A stretch of DNA of 64,000 nucleotides. Origin: Branchiostoma floridae. Lineage: Eukaryota; Chordata; Leptocardii; Amphioxiformes; Branchiostomatidae. The notes under the pieces are model-generated. The model saw only the letters and a program-made list of their open reading frames with translations, searched no databases and was not told the origin of the DNA. Positions 63,637 to 64,000 of this stretch are shown here, piece by piece. The DNA lies in NCBI RefSeq assembly GCF_000003815.2, contig NC_049988.1, positions 14,705,734-14,769,733 of the forward strand. Reading direction: 5' to 3'. The position numbers and the translations under genes were made by a program. Each line of letters begins with the position of its first letter. Position 1 is the stretch's first letter.

Positions 63637-64000
63637 TTGTTTTCAATCGTACCTTTTGATAAAGGGTGATTGGTCTATTCAACATATGAGAAAGAGATAT
63701 GCTATCGAGTATGCCTCTTTTCCTAGTGTGTCATAGGCTACACCTGCCTTGGGGTGCTTGATTGACGGGACATGTGCGTGACCGGTGCATGAACCCCAGA
63801 GTTGACCCCGGGGTCGTCACGCTGAGGACTGCGTTCAGGCGAAGTAATCTTGCAATAACATCTTAGGCACGTAATGTGTCATTCAACCGGTCACTGTAGT
63901 TTTCCGCCTTGACAAATAAAATTTTGCATAGTCATTAATATTAATTGTATTTACATCGTTTTTACCGAATCATGGCTGAGAAATTTGCATATACTAGCCA
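63637..64000. other. Unique flank, no gene seen
   Basis: Sequence after the minisatellite with a CG-containing patch (63775-63840). No recognisable frame. Confidence 0.5.

Overview
The window looks like nuclear DNA of a lancelet (Branchiostoma type). This is inferred from compact introns with GT..AG borders, vertebrate-like single-copy genes (a DDX42 helicase, a SWEET sugar transporter), lineage-style arrays of C2H2 zinc fingers and a high density of miniature inverted-repeat elements. No species can be proved from the sequence. Three runs of N mark assembly gaps (3876-3975, 22911-23559, 24415-24582).

Layout. 1-2.1 kb: a minus-strand rhodopsin-class receptor with one frameshift, whose 3' tail is repeated four times. 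3.98-19.2 kb: a cluster of C2H2 zinc-finger genes: an inverted, broken pair at 3976-4910, a 22-finger gene at 8196-10088 and an 18-finger gene at 16503-18137. The two intact genes share a layout of non-coding first exon, intron and one coding exon, and their promoters match each other. Foldback elements, an LTR-type miniature element and a 1.2 kb inverted duplication lie between them. 20.3-22.5 kb: a small four-exon gene of unknown function (178 aa) behind a duplicated CRE/E-box promoter. 25.0-28.4 kb: a two-exon receptor of the lysophospholipid/cannabinoid type with altered DRY and NPxxY motifs. 29.4-47.8 kb: a 23-coding-exon DDX42 ortholog (1047 aa by my splice model) with a tandemly triplicated C-terminal exon. 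49.05-50.4 kb (minus): a two-exon C2-domain protein resembling Rab11-FIPs. 53.8-59.2 kb (minus): a SWEET (SLC50A1-like) gene with two alternative last exons. 60.9-63.6 kb: tandem repeats, including about 1.8 kb of minisatellite.

The genes do not form one pathway; this is ordinary animal gene order. DDX42 and the FIP-like gene converge, and the FIP-like and SWEET genes run in the same direction. The recurring theme is local duplication: whole genes (zinc fingers), promoters (ZNF pair, 20 kb gene), exons (DDX42, SWEET, 20 kb gene) and receptor tails. All exon models were built by eye from splice consensus, reading-frame continuity and protein resemblance, without transcript data.
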